NCBI RefSeq assembly: GCF_001922585.1
Contig: NZ_MRBS01000003.1
Span: 1 to 64,000, forward strand
From: Pantoea sp. 1.19
Lineage (GTDB): Bacteria; Pseudomonadota; Gammaproteobacteria; Enterobacterales; Enterobacteriaceae
Reading direction: 5' to 3'
Length of the DNA: 64,000 bases
Shown here: piece after piece, positions 62,080-64,000 of the stretch
Numbering within the stretch: position 1 is the stretch's first letter
How the letters are laid out: every line of letters begins with the position of its first letter
The notes under the pieces: model-generated
Database searches by the model: none
What the model was told of the DNA's origin: nothing
The model's input: the letters and a program-made list of their open reading frames with translations, nothing else
Translations under genes and position numbers: made by a program

Positions 62080-63525
62080 ATGCAGCCTCAGTTTGACAAT
62101 ACCTGGCACCGGGAGCTTCCCGGCACGTATACGGCCACACAGCCCACGCCGCTGGCCGGGGCGCGCCTCATGTATCACAGCGCGCCGCTGGCGCAGACGC
62201 TGGGCCTGCCGGAAACGCTGTTTACCGCCGGTGCAGACGGCTTATGGAGCGGAGAGACGCTGCTGTCGGGCATGGCGCCGCTGGCGCAGGTCTATAGCGG
62301 GCACCAGTTTGGCGTCTGGGCCGGCCAGCTGGGAGACGGCCGCGGCCTGCTGCTGGGTGAACAGCGGTTGGCCGATGGCCGTAAAATGGACTGGCATCTC
62401 AAAGGCGCCGGCCTGACGCCCTATTCGCGGATGGGCGACGGCCGCGCGGTCATCCGTTCGACGGTGCGCGAGTTCCTTGCCTCGGAGGCGCTGCACCATC
62501 TCGGCATTCCCACTTCGCGCGCGCTGACGCTGGTGACCAGCGACGAACCGGTGTGGCGCGAGCGCGAAGAGCGCGGGGCGATGCTGCTGCGCGTCGCTGA
62601 AAGCCACCTGCGCTTCGGGCATATTGAACATTTCTACTATCGCCAGCAGCCGGAGCAGGTGCGCCAGCTGGTCGGGTACGCGATTCGCCACCACTGGCCC
62701 GAGCTGGTCGACGAGGGCGATCGCTACCGGCTATGGTTTACCGACGTGGTGAAGCGCACGGCGCGGCTGATTGCCCGCTGGCAGAGCGTTGGCTTTGCTC
62801 ACGGGGTGCTGAATACCGATAACATGTCGCTGCTGGGTTTGACGCTGGATTACGGGCCGTTCGGTTTTCTGGATGGCTATCAGCCGGATCGCAGTCTTAA
62901 CCACTCCGATCATCAGGGCCGCTATGCTTTTGATAATCAGCCTGCGGTCGGTCTGTGGAACCTGAACCGGCTGGCTCATGCGCTGTCGGACCTGATTGAC
63001 GCCGATGGCCTGCGCGCGGCGCTGGCCGTCTACGAGCCCACGCTGATGGCCGCGTGGGGCGATGCAATGCGCGCCAAACTCGGTTTCCTGCGCGCAGAGC
63101 CGCAGGACAACGATCTGCTAACCGAGCTGCTGGCGCTGATGACCCGCGAGCGCAGCGACTACACGCGGACTTTTCGCCTGCTCAGCCACGCAGAGCAGCG
63201 GCAGTCGGCATCGGCGCTGCGCGATGAGTTTATCGATCGTGCCGCCTTTGATCACTGGTATCAGCGCTATCAGCAGCGACTGCAGCAGGAGGGCGTGGAA
63301 GATGCGGCGCGTCAGGCGGTGATGAAGCGTGCCAATCCGGCGCTGGTGTTGCGTAACTGGCTGGCGCAGGAGGCAATCAGCGGCGTGGAGCAGGGCGATA
63401 GCGCCCCGCTGGCGGCGCTGCATCAGGCGCTGTGCGCGCCCTATGACGAGCCGGAGAGCGCGGCGGTATTCCGCCAGCGCCCCCCGGAGTGGGCGGCCGG
63501 TCTGGAAGTGAGCTGCTCCAGCTAG
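62080..63525 (+). CDS. selO: Protein adenylyltransferase SelO
   Basis: A 481-residue pseudokinase (formerly YdiU; E. coli 478) that moves AMP from ATP to Ser, Thr and Tyr of redox proteins. Seen are [60 protein letters not shown], the active-site Asn/Asp region [20 protein letters not shown] and the C-terminal VSCSS, where eukaryotic homologues place selenocysteine. ATG 62080 is the family start. Confidence 0.97.
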   Translation: MQPQFDNTWHRELPGTYTATQPTPLAGARLMYHSAPLAQTLGLPETLFTAGADGLWSGETLLSGMAPLAQVYSGHQFGVWAGQLGDGRGLLLGEQRLADGRKMDWHLKGAGLTPYSRMGDGRAVIRSTVREFLASEALHHLGIPTSRALTLVTSDEPVWREREERGAMLLRVAESHLRFGHIEHFYYRQQPEQVRQLVGYAIRHHWPELVDEGDRYRLWFTDVVKRTARLIARWQSVGFAHGVLNTDNMSLLGLTLDYGPFGFLDGYQPDRSLNHSDHQGRYAFDNQPAVGLWNLNRLAHALSDLIDADGLRAALAVYEPTLMAAWGDAMRAKLGFLRAEPQDNDLLTELLALMTRERSDYTRTFRLLSHAEQRQSASALRDEFIDRAAFDHWYQRYQQRLQQEGVEDAARQAVMKRANPALVLRNWLAQEAISGVEQGDSAPLAALHQALCAPYDEPESAAVFRQRPPEWAAGLEVSCSS

Positions 63526-63561
63526 GCCGTTCGGCGGGGCGGCCTGCGCCGCCCCGGCCCG

Positions 63562-64000
63562 TTAAAAGCGGCTGTCTACCGCGTCGGCCAGCTGCGCCAG
63601 CACCGCGACGCTGTCATCCCAGCTGAGGCAGGGATCGGTGATCGACTGCCCCCAGGTGAGCGGCTGGCCGGCCACCACTTTCTGCGTTCCCTCCTGCAAA
63701 AAGCTCTCCACCATCACTCCGGCAATGGCCGGCGAACCGCGGCGGATTTGCTGGGCGATATCCGCCGCGACATCGCGCTGGCGCCGGTGCTGTTTCAGGC
63801 AGTTGCCGTGGCTGAAGTCGACCACCAGCTGCTCTGGCAGGCCATACTCGCGCAGGCGGGTCGCGGCGGCGGCGATGTCGGCGGCGTGATAGTTCGGCTG
63901 CTTACCGCCGCGCATAATAATGTGTCCGGCCGGATTGCCGCTGGTTTGATAGATGGTCATGCGTCCGGTTTTATCCGGTGACAGGAACAGGTGGCTCGCC
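63562..64000 (-). CDS. aroH: DAHP synthase, Trp-sensitive type, partial (C-terminal part)
   Basis: First step of aromatic amino acid synthesis, condensing PEP and erythrose-4-phosphate. Only the last 146 or so residues are in the window; the frame runs off the right edge. Visible are HLFLSPDKTGRMTIYQTSGN, GHIIMRGG, LVVDFSHGNCLKQH and SITDPCLSWDDSVAVL, which carry metal ligands (His, Asp). The isozyme is named from position: aroH follows selO in E. coli. The intergenic gap before selO holds a GC-rich hairpin (GGGGCGGC/GCCGCCCC) without T-run. Confidence 0.9.
   Translation of the reverse strand, partial: ASHLFLSPDKTGRMTIYQTSGNPAGHIIMRGGKQPNYHAADIAAAATRLREYGLPEQLVVDFSHGNCLKQHRRQRDVAADIAQQIRRGSPAIAGVMVESFLQEGTQKVVAGQPLTWGQSITDPCLSWDDSVAVLAQLADAVDSRF

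Noticed and set aside
63526-63561. GC-rich hairpin between selO and aroH as a bidirectional terminator
   Set aside because: The stem is strong but no T-run follows on either strand, so I did not list it as a terminator.

Overview
This window is chromosomal DNA from a GC-rich member of the Enterobacterales. The right half follows the Escherichia coli K-12 gene order almost gene for gene: astCADBE, spy, cho, nadE, osmE, katE, tcyP, ydjM, hxpB, yniB, yniA, ydiZ, ydiY, thrS-infC-rpmI-rplT-pheM-pheS-pheT-ihfA, btuC-btuE-btuD, nlpC, rflP(ydiV), selO(ydiU), aroH. Several genes found there in E. coli are missing (ves, the chb operon, cedA, pfkB), and a feoAB operon sits between ast and spy. The protein sequences and strong G/C preference at third codon positions fit a genus outside Escherichia/Salmonella. 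A high-GC member of the Erwiniaceae is my best guess, not proven.

Layout. 1-1.4 kb: the broken 3' end of a type VI secretion vgrG gene beside tRNA-Ser(GGA), where accessory DNA meets the core genome. 1.6-9.6 kb: core genes ghrA, ycdX and ycdY, then a decayed CoA-transferase pseudogene carrying a 204-bp internal tandem duplication, an EamA exporter divergent from a class-I glutamine amidotransferase, and divergent chaA and chaC. 9.6-18.5 kb: a leftward type VI secretion (T6SS) block encoding an SH3-type lipoprotein, TssL, a shortened TssM, TagF, FHA protein TagH, phosphatase PppA, an unknown exported protein and kinase PpkA. No sheath, baseplate, Hcp or ClpV gene is present in the window. 18.8-24.7 kb: a LysR regulator divergent from a five-gene ketone-body operon (SCOT A/B, thiolase, GntP-type permease, 3-hydroxybutyrate dehydrogenase). 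24.8-27.3 kb: lpxO and an inverse-autotransporter (ychO-like) protein. 27.6-33.7 kb: the arginine succinyltransferase operon behind a near-perfect sigma-54 promoter. 33.7-36.1 kb: feoA-feoB with a Fur box and no feoC. 36.5-49.3 kb: stress and housekeeping genes, including cho and ydjM behind LexA-box-like sites. 49.6-57.9 kb: ydiY and the translation cluster, with the thrS leader, the AUU start of infC and the pheM attenuator. 58.2-64 kb: btuCED, nlpC, rflP, selO and the C-terminal part of aroH.

How the genes work together. The ketone-body operon should import a short-chain acid and convert 3-hydroxybutyrate to acetoacetate, acetoacetyl-CoA and then acetyl-CoA. The ast operon degrades arginine to glutamate and succinate under nitrogen limitation. 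The T6SS block is mainly the membrane complex plus the threonine-phosphorylation switch (PpkA, PppA, TagH, TagF) and could only work with core genes located elsewhere. Its truncated TssM, the unclear TssL start and the broken vgrG suggest decay. I found no CRISPR array, intact insertion sequence or prophage.
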